Made by a program: the position numbers and the translations under genes. Source: Neocallimastix lanati (nom. inval.) (lineage: Eukaryota; Neocallimastigomycota; Neocallimastigomycetes; Neocallimastigales; Neocallimastigaceae). From it: a DNA stretch of 64,000 bases. The stretch spans positions 1 through 64,000 of the forward strand of contig JACVTC010000275.1 of assembly GCA_016946835.1 (NCBI GenBank), read 5' to 3'. Positions 12,301 to 23,512 of the stretch are shown piece by piece (the first letter of the stretch is position 1; every line of letters starts with the position of its first letter). Below the pieces are notes generated by a model. That model saw only the letters and a program-made list of their open reading frames with translations. It was not told the DNA's origin and did no database searches.

Positions 12301-13793
12301 GAACTTGACGATTTTTCGTTCATAGAATTAATATATTGTAGATTACGTTTTTTACTAAATATATCTTTAATAGTGTCAACTCCCCAACCGATAATACCAT
12401 TGCATGCATCATTTATAAATGTTTCAGGCATATCAATACCAAACAACTCTAATGGACTTCTACATCCAATAAAATCAAATTTTTCTTTATTTGTAACTAT
12501 ATTATATAATTTTTCACCTGCTGGATAAACATAGTTATCAAAAGATGTTATAATTACATTTTCAAAGAGACTCTGATCTATCGGTATATCGTTTAATCTC
12601 GGTGTATATACTTCGTTTTTTACTTTATCAAAATCTTTTTTTTCCATTCTAGTATTTTCTTCTGTATGAGAAATTTCTTCACTTTTACTCCAATTTGATT
12701 CTTCGACAACTTCTCCAGAATCCGTGTGAGCGTGAGATTGTTCTTCGTTTACTGTATAAGTTTTACTATTTTCTCTACTATTAGTAATAGTTTGATCCTT
12801 ATTATCAGTAGTGGATTTACTATTACTATTAATAACGGTATATATATTTTCAATAGAATTACTAAAACCTTTAGATTCCGATAAAGACATTGATTTAGAA
12901 TTTGATAATGTTTTTGCCAATTCAATTGTTTTATTGATTTCATCAGTGTTAGCATCACCTTTACTATAAACTTTACCATATGATTTATGATAAGAATTAC
13001 CATTACTATTGGATATACTAATAGTATCTTGTATTTCTGTAGTAAAAGAAACAGAGCAATTGTAGGTAGAACCTTTCATATTACTAAAATTGCCACATTC
13101 TTCCATATCACTTTTTGAATTATCTATCAATTTAATATGTTCCTCAGATCTATATGGCATACCTATAGTATAAATAGTATTTAATGGATCATCATTTAAT
13201 TGTTCGACTCTAATTAATGAAGGATGATATGGATTATACGCTGGATTATTACTATTTAATGCAATATTTTTGATACCATTTTTCATTAAATCATCATAAA
13301 TTTCTTTATATTGTTGTTTTAATTCTTCTATCTTACGACTTCTATATACATCATCAGTATTTTCATCTTTAACTTCTTCTTTATCATCTTTATATTTATG
13401 TTTATCATTATTTTCATTATCTTCTACCTCTTTTTCTTTTTTATCGTTTACATCTACAGATTTATTTTCCATACTTTCTCTTTTATTGTAACTTTTATTT
13501 TTAATAACAGTATAATACTTTCCAATATTATTAACTAGTGTATTATTACCACAGTAAGATACACCAAACCAATCAGGTCCAATAAACTTTGCATAATCTT
13601 CAATAGTATTAAAATAAACCGTATTATTATTAGAATCAACGTAATATGGATTGGTCATTTTTATTACATTGTTATTAGTGTAGAGACAAAATTCAATATT
13701 TGTAATATCTTCATTTTCTTTATCATTAATCGAAAATGAATTACCAATATTGGTAACAATTGTCAGTAACACTAATGAAATTAATAGATTCAT
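9308..13793 (-). CDS. Large secreted bulb-type lectin-like protein, 3' end frameshifted
   Basis: The main frame (13793-9528, 1,421 codons) begins with a signal peptide (LLISLVLLTIVTNIGNSFS), then a conserved N-terminal region (FCLYTNNNVIKM, DYAKFIGPDWFGVSYC), acidic and Ser/Asn-rich stretches, a Thr/Ser/Asn linker around residues 970-1050, and several segments typical of bulb-type mannose-binding lectins (GNGELVLC, GNMVIKDNSRTTWSS, EGELIVEDQYYNVYWSN). It is a paralogue of the gene at 34504-39963. Its frame ends just after an eight-base A-run (9544-9551). One base fewer there would continue the protein for ~75 more residues (VSIDPKFDEKGNN...NWEPIWKYSG), which align with the paralogue's VSLPKGRYN...IEWGYNP. 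That tail ends inside the inverted-repeat arm. Likely an extracellular or cell-wall carbohydrate-binding protein. The bulb-lectin call is from visible repeat pattern, not a search. Confidence 0.72.
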
Positions 13794-14327
13794 AATCGTA
13801 ATTTAAAATTTTCAAAAACTATAAATTTATATATATTTTTATAATATTTTTATTTAAAAATATAAAAATCATTTTATAAAATTTAAAATTATTTTAAATA
13901 ATATTTCAAAAATTTGATAATTATAAAAATATTTTGAAACTTTTTTATTCAAGAAAATAAAAATATAATATTTTTTGTTTTTGTTATTGTTTTTATTTTA
14001 TTTTCCTTTTTATAAAATAATATTTTATTTTAAAAAATATAATTCGATTACATTTCTCTTAAAAACAATATTTTATTTAAAAAAAAAAAAAATAAATTTA
14101 TTACATTTCTCTTATAAAAATAATATTTTATTTTAAAACGAAAAAAAAAAAAAAATATAAATATATATATATTACTATTTCTATTAAAAATAATATTTAT
14201 TATTAAAATATAAAAATTACAAACTTTTTTTTTTCTTTACAAAAACAATATTTTATTTAAATATATATATATATATTTATATATATTTATATCCATCCAT
14301 CCATCCATCCATCTGTACATACATACA

Positions 14328-14363
<36 letters not shown>

Positions 14364-14489
14364 TATTTCGTTTTAAAAAATATATATTATATATCTTTGG
14401 ATGTTTTTTCAACACAATTATATTTAATATATACCTTTTATTTTAGTAAATTTCATTATTTATTATATAATAAAATAAAATCATATCCA
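13794..14489. repeat. Spacer with CCAT and ACAT microsatellites
   Basis: A/T-rich spacer between two minus-strand genes. It contains a (ATCC)n tract at 14291-14312 and an (ACAT)n tract at 14316-14356, preceded by TA-repeat sequence. No gene is seen. Confidence 0.85.
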
Positions 14490-17400
14490 TCATGCTCTTG
14501 AAAAAATTCCTTTTGCTTTTGATATATTTTTAATTACATCACTTTTTGTATTAATTTTATTTGAAAACGATTTATTATGATTTACTAAACTTATTTTAAC
14601 ATTTAAATTACTATTATTTATAATGGAAATACTAGTTTCTGGTGCATTTTTCAATGAAATTGAAACTTTACTTTTCAAATTATTGTAGTCATTATATATT
14701 TCTATGAATACTGATTCAGGAACATTACCTGATAATTTTACTACTTCATTCTTTTTATTCATACACATATTTCCTAAATCTTTAGTAATTCCACTTACTT
14801 GTTCTTTATTTGGATTATTTTTACTTAATAAGTTGCTCAATTTACTGAATAATGTACTATATTTTAATTTTTTAATATTAATATATTTTAAGTTACCTCT
14901 TGATATGATATTATTTACATATCTATCTTCTCTTTGTTCATGAGTTTCTAAATACTTGATATCATTATTTTTAATATCACTTAACATTTTATTGCTTTTA
15001 GATACTTCATTAATTTCTTTTATTTTATCGGCATCTCTATACGATGGTAATGTATGATCCATTAATTTATAATCCATTCTATACCCCGTATTTAAATCGG
15101 ATAATTGGCTAGGTGTGGCTTTTTCTATAATTTTTCTCGACGCTTCACTTCTGGAATTAATCTTTTCATTAAATATATTCTCAAAATCATGTTGACTTAT
15201 CTTATATACCGTATTTTTATTAAACGTATAAGATTGTGCATCTTTATTATTAGTTCTTATATGTTCTTGTATTGGTCTATTAACATCAACCCTAAAGTCT
15301 TCCGGATTATTTCTCATAACTCCTTCTACAACCTTGTTATATTTAGATGTAGACATATACATTAATCTTCTATATAATTCTATATCATTAGGAATATAAA
15401 TATAATTCACATCTAGTGCTTTCTCTTCACTCAGAATTAATTTAGTACTAATTAATTCATTGTAACCACTTATTAATTCGATAAGATGAGCTCCCTCTTC
15501 AAAATGACCTTTAGATTCATCTAATTTTTTAAATTTTTCGATTTTTTCATTAATTATTCTATTTATATCTCTTATTTTTTCCATCATTAATTCTTCTTCT
15601 ACTTCATTACCATTTATTTCAAACATGTTATCTTTTAAAGCATCGAAATATTTTTTCACATACATCGTAGATTTTGGATCGGTCATTATAAATTCATAGA
15701 CATTTCCTACTTTTCCTACAATATGGTCCATTGTTAATACATTTGATGATTTGACTTCGGACTTTTTAAATCCATTAATCGTATCTTTATATCTATTTAA
15801 TCTTTCGTTGACATCTTCATCCATTGGATAATTAGATTTCAACAATGTATTTAATGCTTCCTTTACCGAATAAATGGTTTGTGAGTTATTAAGGAAACCT
15901 TCACCTCCATTGTTATTTCTATCAAATACTTCTTCAACTTCACTTACTTTATCGTATATATCTAATAATTTTTCTTTATATTCTTGTCTAGTTTCTTCAC
16001 TGCCTGATACGTCTAATTCCTTTAATTTATTTGTAATATATTCTATTTCGTATGTTTTATCATCATCTAATTTTTTATCACTTAAATCCATATTATAAAC
16101 AATATTTATATTACTTAAATCTTGATCATCATCATTAAATAATTGCGTTATATTCTTTAGAATTTCATCTAATTTATCTGTAACAAATTTAGATTCTGTA
16201 TCGACTTCACTCTTATAGTTATTGGTTTTGGTTATTTTGTTACCTTTGCTATCTACGATCTCTCCATGTTTTTCAACATGTCGCTTCAACATTTGATTAT
16301 ATAATTTATTGATATTATTTAATTTATTCATATCTAAATCTCTAATGGATTCGTGACTTTTATAATTAGAATTCATATATCTGTAATTAAGACCATTAAT
16401 CACCTCATTCATATTAGTAATGAATTTTTCACTATCTTCCTTAGTAATTGCCCCTGAATTTTCAAAGCTATTTAATAAAGTTTCAATCACATTTAATAAT
16501 GTTTCAGCTCCATCACATAATTCACCGGGACTGCTTATACTAGTTTCTTCGTCTTTAACTTTAATATTTTCTGAATCATATTTTTTAAGGTTTTGTAATG
16601 AACTAATTAATTTCTTTTCTACATCAAAACTTCCAGTTATATATGTTTTTGTTAAGCAAGTTCTACTTTCGGTACATCTAGATCTTTCATTTTTAATATC
16701 TTTAATTCCATTTTGTAAATTTAACGATTCTCTCACATTATTATATCTTGAATGGTACTCATTATCATCTGTATAATGAATCATGCCTTCTTTTTCATTA
16801 TATAATTCTTTTCCTAATATTGAACTTCCATAAATTGTTAATGTAGTTAATTCATTGTCTGTTATTCTATTATTTTCATTTCTATATTTAATTAAATTTA
16901 ACCCAAAATCTTTTAGAGAAATATCATTGATATTATTATTATTATCTAATTTAACCTTTGTGACATCATCGTCAAACACATCTGACCTTACTACATTCAT
17001 ATTATATTTTCCATTATTCTTTACTAAATATTTTCTTTCAATAATTTCATTATCTGATACATCATTAAATTCTTCATTCTCTAAAGCATAATCTTCAGGT
17101 TTTAATGTAGTCCCATCTGTTTTTTCTAAATCAAATCCACATTCTGCTAAAAATCCTATACTAAATTTTTCAACATATTCGTTATCGTTAATCTTGATTT
17201 TATTCATTTCATGATTATCACTATTATTATTTAAAATATTCAATTCTTCATAGGTAAAGAGGTCTCCATTACCATTTACTTTATCAAGTTCATATCTTTC
17301 TAAATTTTCAACCAAGGTAAATGCATTACAAATTTCTTTATTATCATCATCATTAATTATTAATGAATGGTTCATCAAATCAATCCCTCTTGATTCATCT

Positions 17401-18653
17401 TTGCTATTATATGAAACAATATTAAATGGTATAAGATTATTTTCTTTAAAATAATTATTACATCTAGTATTTCGTATACAATGAACTGCCAGTGCTTTAT
17501 ATAATGATTCATCTGCTCTCTCCTCTTCAGGAATATCTGAATTCCAACGTGCCTTAATATCTTCAGGTAATTCGTCAAAATTATTAGCATCTATTTCATT
17601 AATTTCAGATACAAATGATCTAAATGAACTTTCTAAATTATTATTAGTATTCATAGTAATGTATACGTCTTCAGGACTTAGATCAAAACCTTTATAATTA
17701 CCATCTTCAAGAACATTATACGGATTAAGAAGAAAAGTCATTATATTATTATCTTTTATTATTTCTATAGGATCTTTACTAAATATAACTTGATCACTGT
17801 TTTCATCATAATAATTATTAAATTGTTCTGCATATTTTACAAGAGCAATATCATATAATTGACTAAATTTATCATTAAGTTCCTCCCCTTCCAAATTTCT
17901 TAGGCTAGGAATAATATCTTTAATACTTAATTGTTTTTCTTCTCCATTATATGATACTTTCACAGAAATAGGAACTAAATTACCATTCTTATCTATTTCT
18001 TTGACTAATCTACCATTTTCATCCCCAGCAGCTAAAACCACAAATGCCATCTTATTTGATAATTCATCATAATTTGTATTTTCTAATGGATTATTATTAA
18101 TATCTTTCAATGCAATAGCCAATTTTTTATCAGAATCTGTTTTTATATGATTCATTAATTCATCATTTAGTTTTACCTTTTCAACTTTATTTTTATTATT
18201 TTGAGACGAAAAATCTTTGACATTGAATTTTTCAATTAATGAATTTAAATATTTAATTAATTTAAGAAACTTAATTGGCTTGATATGATTTTTTAATGAA
18301 TCATATTTATTTATTTCTTCTTCTTTCGTTTTGACAAAGTTTTTAATTTCATTAATATTATCAGAAGTTTCTTTAACTAATACTTCATCACTTTTATCTT
18401 TAATATCATCTTCAAACCCTTTAATTATACCTTCTTTCACTTCATCAGATACAGAATCTGATTTTATTTTATCTATAATATTATTTACAAAATTTTCATC
18501 GATTATTAGATTATTTTCAGATGGAATAACTTCTAAATTATTTTCTTCTTCTCTTATTTTATTATTAACTTCATTCCTAAATCTAGTTACTAATTCACTA
18601 TCTTCACTTGGTTCACCATTGCTATATAATTCATAATCAGTAATAAATTGCAA
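14490..18653 (-). CDS. Giant secreted protein, C-terminal part (one and a half repeat units)
   Basis: This 1,387-codon frame is the last part of a gene that starts at 20799. Its first residues (ITDYELYSNGEPSEDSE, then EVIPSENN) match the plus-strand paralogue (NDYEYETNGEPSLNSE, IIPSENY), so they are internal. From about residue 205 it restarts the N-terminal module: MAFVVLAAGDENGRL... and IKDIIPSLRNL match ISLLILAAADNNGEI and IVDIIPELRRL of the 20799 start. The protein thus holds two related units. It is acidic, Asn/Asp/Lys-rich and helical-looking; a late segment (NDIELYRRLMYMS...NPEDF) matches the paralogue's LRNSILLRMLFIN...NPDKY. Upstream of the first Met at 18653 the frame stays open to about 18778, where it is joined to the next piece by a one-base A-run shift. 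I do not recognise the family. Confidence 0.7.
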   Translation of the reverse strand: MQFITDYELYSNGEPSEDSELVTRFRNEVNNKIREEENNLEVIPSENNLIIDENFVNNIIDKIKSDSVSDEVKEGIIKGFEDDIKDKSDEVLVKETSDNINEIKNFVKTKEEEINKYDSLKNHIKPIKFLKLIKYLNSLIEKFNVKDFSSQNNKNKVEKVKLNDELMNHIKTDSDKKLAIALKDINNNPLENTNYDELSNKMAFVVLAAGDENGRLVKEIDKNGNLVPISVKVSYNGEEKQLSIKDIIPSLRNLEGEELNDKFSQLYDIALVKYAEQFNNYYDENSDQVIFSKDPIEIIKDNNIMTFLLNPYNVLEDGNYKGFDLSPEDVYITMNTNNNLESSFRSFVSEINEIDANNFDELPEDIKARWNSDIPEEERADESLYKALAVHCIRNTRCNNYFKENNLIPFNIVSYNSKDESRGIDLMNHSLIINDDDNKEICNAFTLVENLERYELDKVNGNGDLFTYEELNILNNNSDNHEMNKIKINDNEYVEKFSIGFLAECGFDLEKTDGTTLKPEDYALENEEFNDVSDNEIIERKYLVKNNGKYNMNVVRSDVFDDDVTKVKLDNNNNINDISLKDFGLNLIKYRNENNRITDNELTTLTIYGSSILGKELYNEKEGMIHYTDDNEYHSRYNNVRESLNLQNGIKDIKNERSRCTESRTCLTKTYITGSFDVEKKLISSLQNLKKYDSENIKVKDEETSISSPGELCDGAETLLNVIETLLNSFENSGAITKEDSEKFITNMNEVINGLNYRYMNSNYKSHESIRDLDMNKLNNINKLYNQMLKRHVEKHGEIVDSKGNKITKTNNYKSEVDTESKFVTDKLDEILKNITQLFNDDDQDLSNINIVYNMDLSDKKLDDDKTYEIEYITNKLKELDVSGSEETRQEYKEKLLDIYDKVSEVEEVFDRNNNGGEGFLNNSQTIYSVKEALNTLLKSNYPMDEDVNERLNRYKDTINGFKKSEVKSSNVLTMDHIVGKVGNVYEFIMTDPKSTMYVKKYFDALKDNMFEINGNEVEEELMMEKIRDINRIINEKIEKFKKLDESKGHFEEGAHLIELISGYNELISTKLILSEEKALDVNYIYIPNDIELYRRLMYMSTSKYNKVVEGVMRNNPEDFRVDVNRPIQEHIRTNNKDAQSYTFNKNTVYKISQHDFENIFNEKINSRSEASRKIIEKATPSQLSDLNTGYRMDYKLMDHTLPSYRDADKIKEINEVSKSNKMLSDIKNNDIKYLETHEQREDRYVNNIISRGNLKYINIKKLKYSTLFSKLSNLLSKNNPNKEQVSGITKDLGNMCMNKKNEVVKLSGNVPESVFIEIYNDYNNLKSKVSISLKNAPETSISIINNSNLNVKISLVNHNKSFSNKINTKSDVIKNISKAKGIFSRA

Positions 18654-18745
18654 TTCATCGAAATCCTCAGCTATATCCTTTAATACTTGATTACTTGTTT
18701 CTTCTAAATTTTTTAATTCTCCAGAAAGTTTTTCAATTGCTTCAT

Positions 18746-19365
18746 CTATATTATCTGAATCTCCATTACTTTTCGTTCTATTTTTAAACTGGATTTTTCT
18801 TTATTGAATTTAATTCTTACAGACTTCTTTAACAGTTTAAGAATCTTTTTTAATCCTTTTAACAATTTTTCTTTAAAATATTTAGATTTAGAATCGTTAT
18901 TATAGTCAGCAACATTAATATCATTATCTTCATCAAATCTAACCATATTATAATTTGAAATTTCATATAATATATTTTCTAAATTTGATATATCATCTTC
19001 ATTGATCTTAATATCTGATTTATTCGAATCAGAAATCTTATCTTTATAATCATTAACAATATCATTCATATTTTGTATTATCTTATCACGTTCTTCTGTT
19101 GTGAATAGATGTGCATTATCTTTATATGTATTTGAAAAATTATTCCAAAAGTCATTAAAAATTTCATTATTTTCAATATTATTAAAATAATCATCGATAT
19201 TATCAATATTTAATAAATCAATTTTTTTTTCTTTAAATTTTTCAAATAATTCATTCATACTATCTTTAATATTATAAGACATACGTACTCTAATTTTATT
19301 GCAAGAACATCCTGTTTTTAAACCTCTTTTACTATTTTTAGTTTCTATAACTCTACAATTTAAAC

Positions 19366-19408
<43 letters not shown>

Positions 19409-19840
19409 TTTATAAATTTCAAGTTTATTTGCTAAATTTATTGCGTCTCCTAATTCATGTGAATGACCAGGTCCGGCAGTTATTCCATAAGATTGATCAT
19501 TCCTTAAACTTACTGGATATAATTTAATTATACCTAAAATTTTAGAAAGATTTAATACTTTATCTATTTGGCTTCTTCCAGGTCTAGAATTAATTTTAGC
19601 AAAATTACTTATTAAATTTGTAATTTTATCATAATAACTTCCATTTGGATAAGATGTTGCTCTATTTATATGTATATTCTTATCACCATCTTTTTTATAT
19701 CCTTTGTCAATAAAATATATTCTGTCTTTAACGATAGTATTACTAGAATAAATTCCTGCATCATTATTATCACGACCGTTTACTAATATTCCACTTTTAG
19801 GTATTATATCAATTCCTGTTTCTTCAATAATTCCATTTTT
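18746..19840 (-). CDS. Giant secreted protein, middle part (frame-separated piece)
   Basis: Only 18746-19282 starts with a Met (178 codons), but the same frame is open and protein-like back to about 19840 (NGIIEETGIDIIPKSGIL..., ITAGPGHSHELGDAINLANK, a poly-Asn run from the ATT repeat at 19367-19407). The piece ends IERKVMEIQII. In the neighbouring frame the reading instead continues TKSNGDSDNIDEAIEKLSGE and runs into the 18653 frame. At both ends the break is at TTAAAAAT: one extra A in each run would make a single frame from 20799 to 14490. It aligns with the middle of the paralogue at 42086-44971 (VWKMLSTYYINNPDKFSEEE against FWNNFSNTYKDNAHLFTTEE). Function unknown. Confidence 0.6.
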
Positions 19841-20799
19841 AATGTTTTACCATAATTGTTATTTATACTTTCTATTTGTTTATAATCTAATTCTTGATGT
19901 CTATAATCATTATCGTTTTCATAACTTTTTGTTTGGCTATTATATTTAACTGTAAATTGATGAGCCATTTTACGATTTTTAATATTATTACTTGCATTAC
20001 GAGCTGTAAAAAAATGATATCTTTCAACATTATTAATTTTACTTTTAACTATAACAAAATTAACATCAGATAAATATTTGATTTTTCCTTTATTAGTATC
20101 ACTATTTTCAAAATAATTTTTACAAGAGTCCTTACCTTCAATACACAATTCTACAATTTTATATAACAAATTTTCAGGAATATTTTGTAGTTTTTCATTA
20201 TTTAAATATAAAGGATCATTAAAATTAACTTTATCAAATCCATTTTTATTATCGTTTATATAAGAAGCAATAGAATTATAAAATTTATCATTATCTGGAA
20301 ATATTATTTCTACATCAATATTTTTATCATATATATTTATTGCGCCTACTTTCGAATTCTCTGTTAATTTTCCAAATAAATCGTACTTTTTTATTCTTCT
20401 TTCTACATCGTTAGTATTGCTAACACCACTGAAATATTTATTGTATGTTCTAAGTGCAGCTGGATATAATTCATCTCTAAAATAATCTTCAACCGTTCCA
20501 AATATACGTTGTCTAGGAGAATGTATTGTTATTCCAGCTTTCCTGCATTCTTTATCATATAATCTACGTAATTCAGGTATTATATCCACTATTGATTCAT
20601 AACACTTTCTATTATTTTTCTTACCATTATACACTGTCTTATAATACCATTTATTATTATTTTTATAAGCTGCAATTTCTCCATTATTATCAGCCGCTGC
20701 TAAAATTAATAAAGAGATTTCTTCATTTCCATAATTGTCAAGATCACAATTCACTCGACATATAATGCATAACAATACAAATAATATAATTAATATCAT
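19804..20799 (-). CDS. Giant secreted protein, N-terminal part with signal peptide
   Basis: The frame opens with a clear signal peptide (MILIILFVLLCIICRVNC) followed by LDNYGNEEISLLILAAADNNG, which matches the start of the paralogue at 42086 (SYCSFENHANEEVSLQAYLAG). Further shared landmarks are SIVDIIPELRRLYD and YFRDELYPAALRTYNKYF (paralogue: FQKIAPSLRNAKN, TIYRSALETINKHF). The frame ends after KTLKMELLKKQELI; a one-base shift at the preceding A-run continues the protein into the piece ending at 18746. The 160-base gap upstream separates it from another minus-strand gene ending at 20959. This is an exported protein of unknown function; the full gene would encode roughly 2,100 residues. Confidence 0.68.
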   Translation of the reverse strand: MILIILFVLLCIICRVNCDLDNYGNEEISLLILAAADNNGEIAAYKNNNKWYYKTVYNGKKNNRKCYESIVDIIPELRRLYDKECRKAGITIHSPRQRIFGTVEDYFRDELYPAALRTYNKYFSGVSNTNDVERRIKKYDLFGKLTENSKVGAINIYDKNIDVEIIFPDNDKFYNSIASYINDNKNGFDKVNFNDPLYLNNEKLQNIPENLLYKIVELCIEGKDSCKNYFENSDTNKGKIKYLSDVNFVIVKSKINNVERYHFFTARNASNNIKNRKMAHQFTVKYNSQTKSYENDNDYRHQELDYKQIESINNNYGKTLKMELLKKQELI

Positions 20800-20958
20800 G
20801 TTTAAATTATATATAATTTATACAATTTTAAATTTTCCATTTTTTAAACATAAAAAATCATTTTAAAAACAAAATATTTTAAAAATAATATAACAAATAT
20901 GTTTTAAAAATAATATGACAAATACATTTTAACGTTTGTATTATTTATATATTGAAAA

Positions 20959-22428
20959 TTAACAATAAAAATAACTATTAAACAATTTATGTGGAGTATT
21001 CATTAATATTTTAAATATTTTACGAATATAAAATTTATATTTATATCTACCACCCGAATAATTTCCAAATACAATTTTATCATCCCTATAAGAAATACTA
21101 TGCCAATATTCATCGTAAAAAATTAATACCTGAATTATAAATTTACTATATTTATTATGAATCAGTGATGCTAAATAACATAATTTTATTATCAAACAAT
21201 CAGTATAATTATTGATAACTATATCTATATTTAATATATAATTAGGATCCTTTAATATTCTATCGATTTTTTTGTAATTCCTTAAATATTTATTAATAAA
21301 ATCAAAATTTATATCTCCAGGATTTAATTCGTATGATTCTATGTAACTTAATTTTCCTTTATATTGAGGATCAATTATTTTTATTAATTGACCTTGAATA
21401 TCATTAATATATTCATTTTCATTAGTTTCATTTTCATTAGTTTCATTTTCATTAGTTTCATTTTCATTAGTTTCATTTTCATTAGTATTAATTTTATTTA
21501 TATCAATTACTTCGAATTTTTCACCAATTTCTTTAAAATCAATATTATATTTTTTAGAAAATTTTTCATGAAACTCAATATTAAAATGATAGAAATTTCT
21601 TATAAACTCATCAGTAAAACATACATTTATAAATTCTTCAGCATATTTATCTTCACATTTTAAATATAAGTGGTTTTTTATACAAAGTTCATCTGAATAA
21701 TACTTTAATGTTTCAAAACAATAATGCATTGGAACTCTATATCCCTCAATACTTTTAATTTTTGAATTATTTCGTTTAACTTTATCTAAACAGTAATTCA
21801 ATATATTAATATCTTTACCAGATTCAATAAGTATCTTCCTTAAAATATCTTCAATATTATTTTCATTTATTTTTATAAAATCTTCTAGTAAATACTTATG
21901 TGTATTAGAATAAAAATATTTAAATGTATAAAAAGTCATATCTGGTACATTAGTTCTATTAACAGTATACGAATGAAACAAAATAAATGTTTTAGTATAT
22001 ATATATGAATAATTATACAAGTACAATAAATAAAAATTTACGTTTTCTCTAGTACTTATAACTTCGTTTAGAAAGTTTTCATCTTTCTCATATAATAATT
22101 TTTCGATAAAATATTTATTAATAATAACTAAAGAAAAATAATCATTACAACTAGGAGTTAAGTGACGATATTTATCATAAATATATCTATCTTCTTTAAA
22201 AAAATATTTTAATCTATTATATTGTTTATTATTATTTATTAAAAAAAATTGATCACTTATTACACTAATATCAACAACATATTCATGATCCTTTATTTTA
22301 TCATATTTAAATAATGGCTCTTTCAAAAATATGCCTTTTTCTGCGATATATAATAATCTTTTTGGATCACATTCACCATTTAATTCATCATAAAAATCTT
22401 TAGTATTCTCCTCAAAAGATTTTGACAT
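20959..22428 (-). CDS. Unidentified 489-residue protein, family with 40344-41948
   Basis: An uninterrupted 489-codon frame with no signal peptide. Its start (TKDFYDELNGECDPKRLLYI...GIFLKEPLFKYDKIKDHEYVV) and end (NTPHKLFNSYFYC) match the gene at 40344-41948 (TKKFYDELEGKCEPEILLEI...GIFLYEPLCKYDKIKNHKYVV, NTPHKIFNSYC). The middle diverges. Residues ~312-338 are a five-residue tandem repeat, NETNE, coded by a 15-base repeat at 21411-21489. Both family members sit directly next to a giant secreted protein gene, which suggests they travel as a pair. The content is Tyr/Asn/Lys/Ile-rich and probably helical. I do not recognise a known domain. A divergent ankyrin- or leucine-repeat-like helical protein is possible, but no repeat is convincing. 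Confidence 0.75.
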   Translation of the reverse strand: MSKSFEENTKDFYDELNGECDPKRLLYIAEKGIFLKEPLFKYDKIKDHEYVVDISVISDQFFLINNNKQYNRLKYFFKEDRYIYDKYRHLTPSCNDYFSLVIINKYFIEKLLYEKDENFLNEVISTRENVNFYLLYLYNYSYIYTKTFILFHSYTVNRTNVPDMTFYTFKYFYSNTHKYLLEDFIKINENNIEDILRKILIESGKDINILNYCLDKVKRNNSKIKSIEGYRVPMHYCFETLKYYSDELCIKNHLYLKCEDKYAEEFINVCFTDEFIRNFYHFNIEFHEKFSKKYNIDFKEIGEKFEVIDINKINTNENETNENETNENETNENETNENEYINDIQGQLIKIIDPQYKGKLSYIESYELNPGDINFDFINKYLRNYKKIDRILKDPNYILNIDIVINNYTDCLIIKLCYLASLIHNKYSKFIIQVLIFYDEYWHSISYRDDKIVFGNYSGGRYKYKFYIRKIFKILMNTPHKLFNSYFYC

Positions 22429-23512
22429 ATTTATGAAACTTATTTAAAATAATTGTATTTTAATATTTATTTATATTTATAAAATCAATTTATAAATAAA
22501 TAAATAAATAAATAAAGTTTAATATTATTTAACTTTCTAATAAAGAGTTCAAATTATAAATTTCTTTTATTATAAATTTAAAAATTATATTTATAAAAAT
22601 ATATAATTTATACATTAAATATTATTTTAAAATATTGTTTTCGAAAAGATTTAACATTTTTTTTTTTTTATATCACTAATCATTATTAACTTTTAACTTT
22701 TTTTAAAAAAAAAATAATAAAATTTTTAATATGTACAGGATTTTTTTCCACTTTAAAATTAATACATCTGTTTAATTTATTTTTATCTATATTAAAAATA
22801 TTTTAATAATAATAAAAAAAAATTAATACTTCATTTAAAAAATTTTTAATCTTTTTTTTTTTTTTTTATTTATTGGATTATCTTAATTCTTGGTAATGAT
22901 GTTAAAATATAAATATTGAAGTTTTTTACATATATAATATTAAGGAGTTTTGTGATATATTTTAATATATATATTGTCAAGTATAAGACCAATAATATAT
23001 TTGTGTAACCTAAATAAAATAACTATAAATATTTTATAATATAAAATTCTTCAATAATAACTCTTTTTAATAAAACAGATGAAATTAGATTTACATTTTC
23101 TATAAACATAAATAAAACGAATCTTTTACTTTTTAACAAATGATATTAAAACATTTTAATTATAATTTAAAATTACAAAAATTATATAAATTACTTAAAT
23201 TAATATATTTATATATGGATAAATTTTAATTAAAAATTAAAAATACATAAATATATATATAATTTATATATATATTTTATGTATTTTTTTACATATCTTT
23301 GACATCATAAAATAAATCTCTATATTAAATTATTTTATATATTGGAAAAGTGTTTTATTACATATAGTATAATTCTTTAGTTCAAAGTTTATTTAATAAA
23401 ATGATATTTTTATTTTTTAGTAACCAAAAAAATATTAAATATTTTGTTAATTAAATAATACTTAATAAAATATATTTTATTTTAATTATCTAAATTAATT
23501 TAATAAATAAAA
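22429..23512. other. A+T-rich spacer
   Basis: Holds short AAAT repeats (22490-22515), poly-T runs and TA-rich stretches. It is the shared upstream region of a minus- and a plus-strand gene, so promoters should lie here, but no specific element was recognised. Confidence 0.6.

Noticed and set aside
9308-20799. Introns explaining the frame changes in the lectin and giant genes
   Set aside because: The shifts are single-base within A-runs and the reading continues without a gap, so no GT-AG interval is needed.
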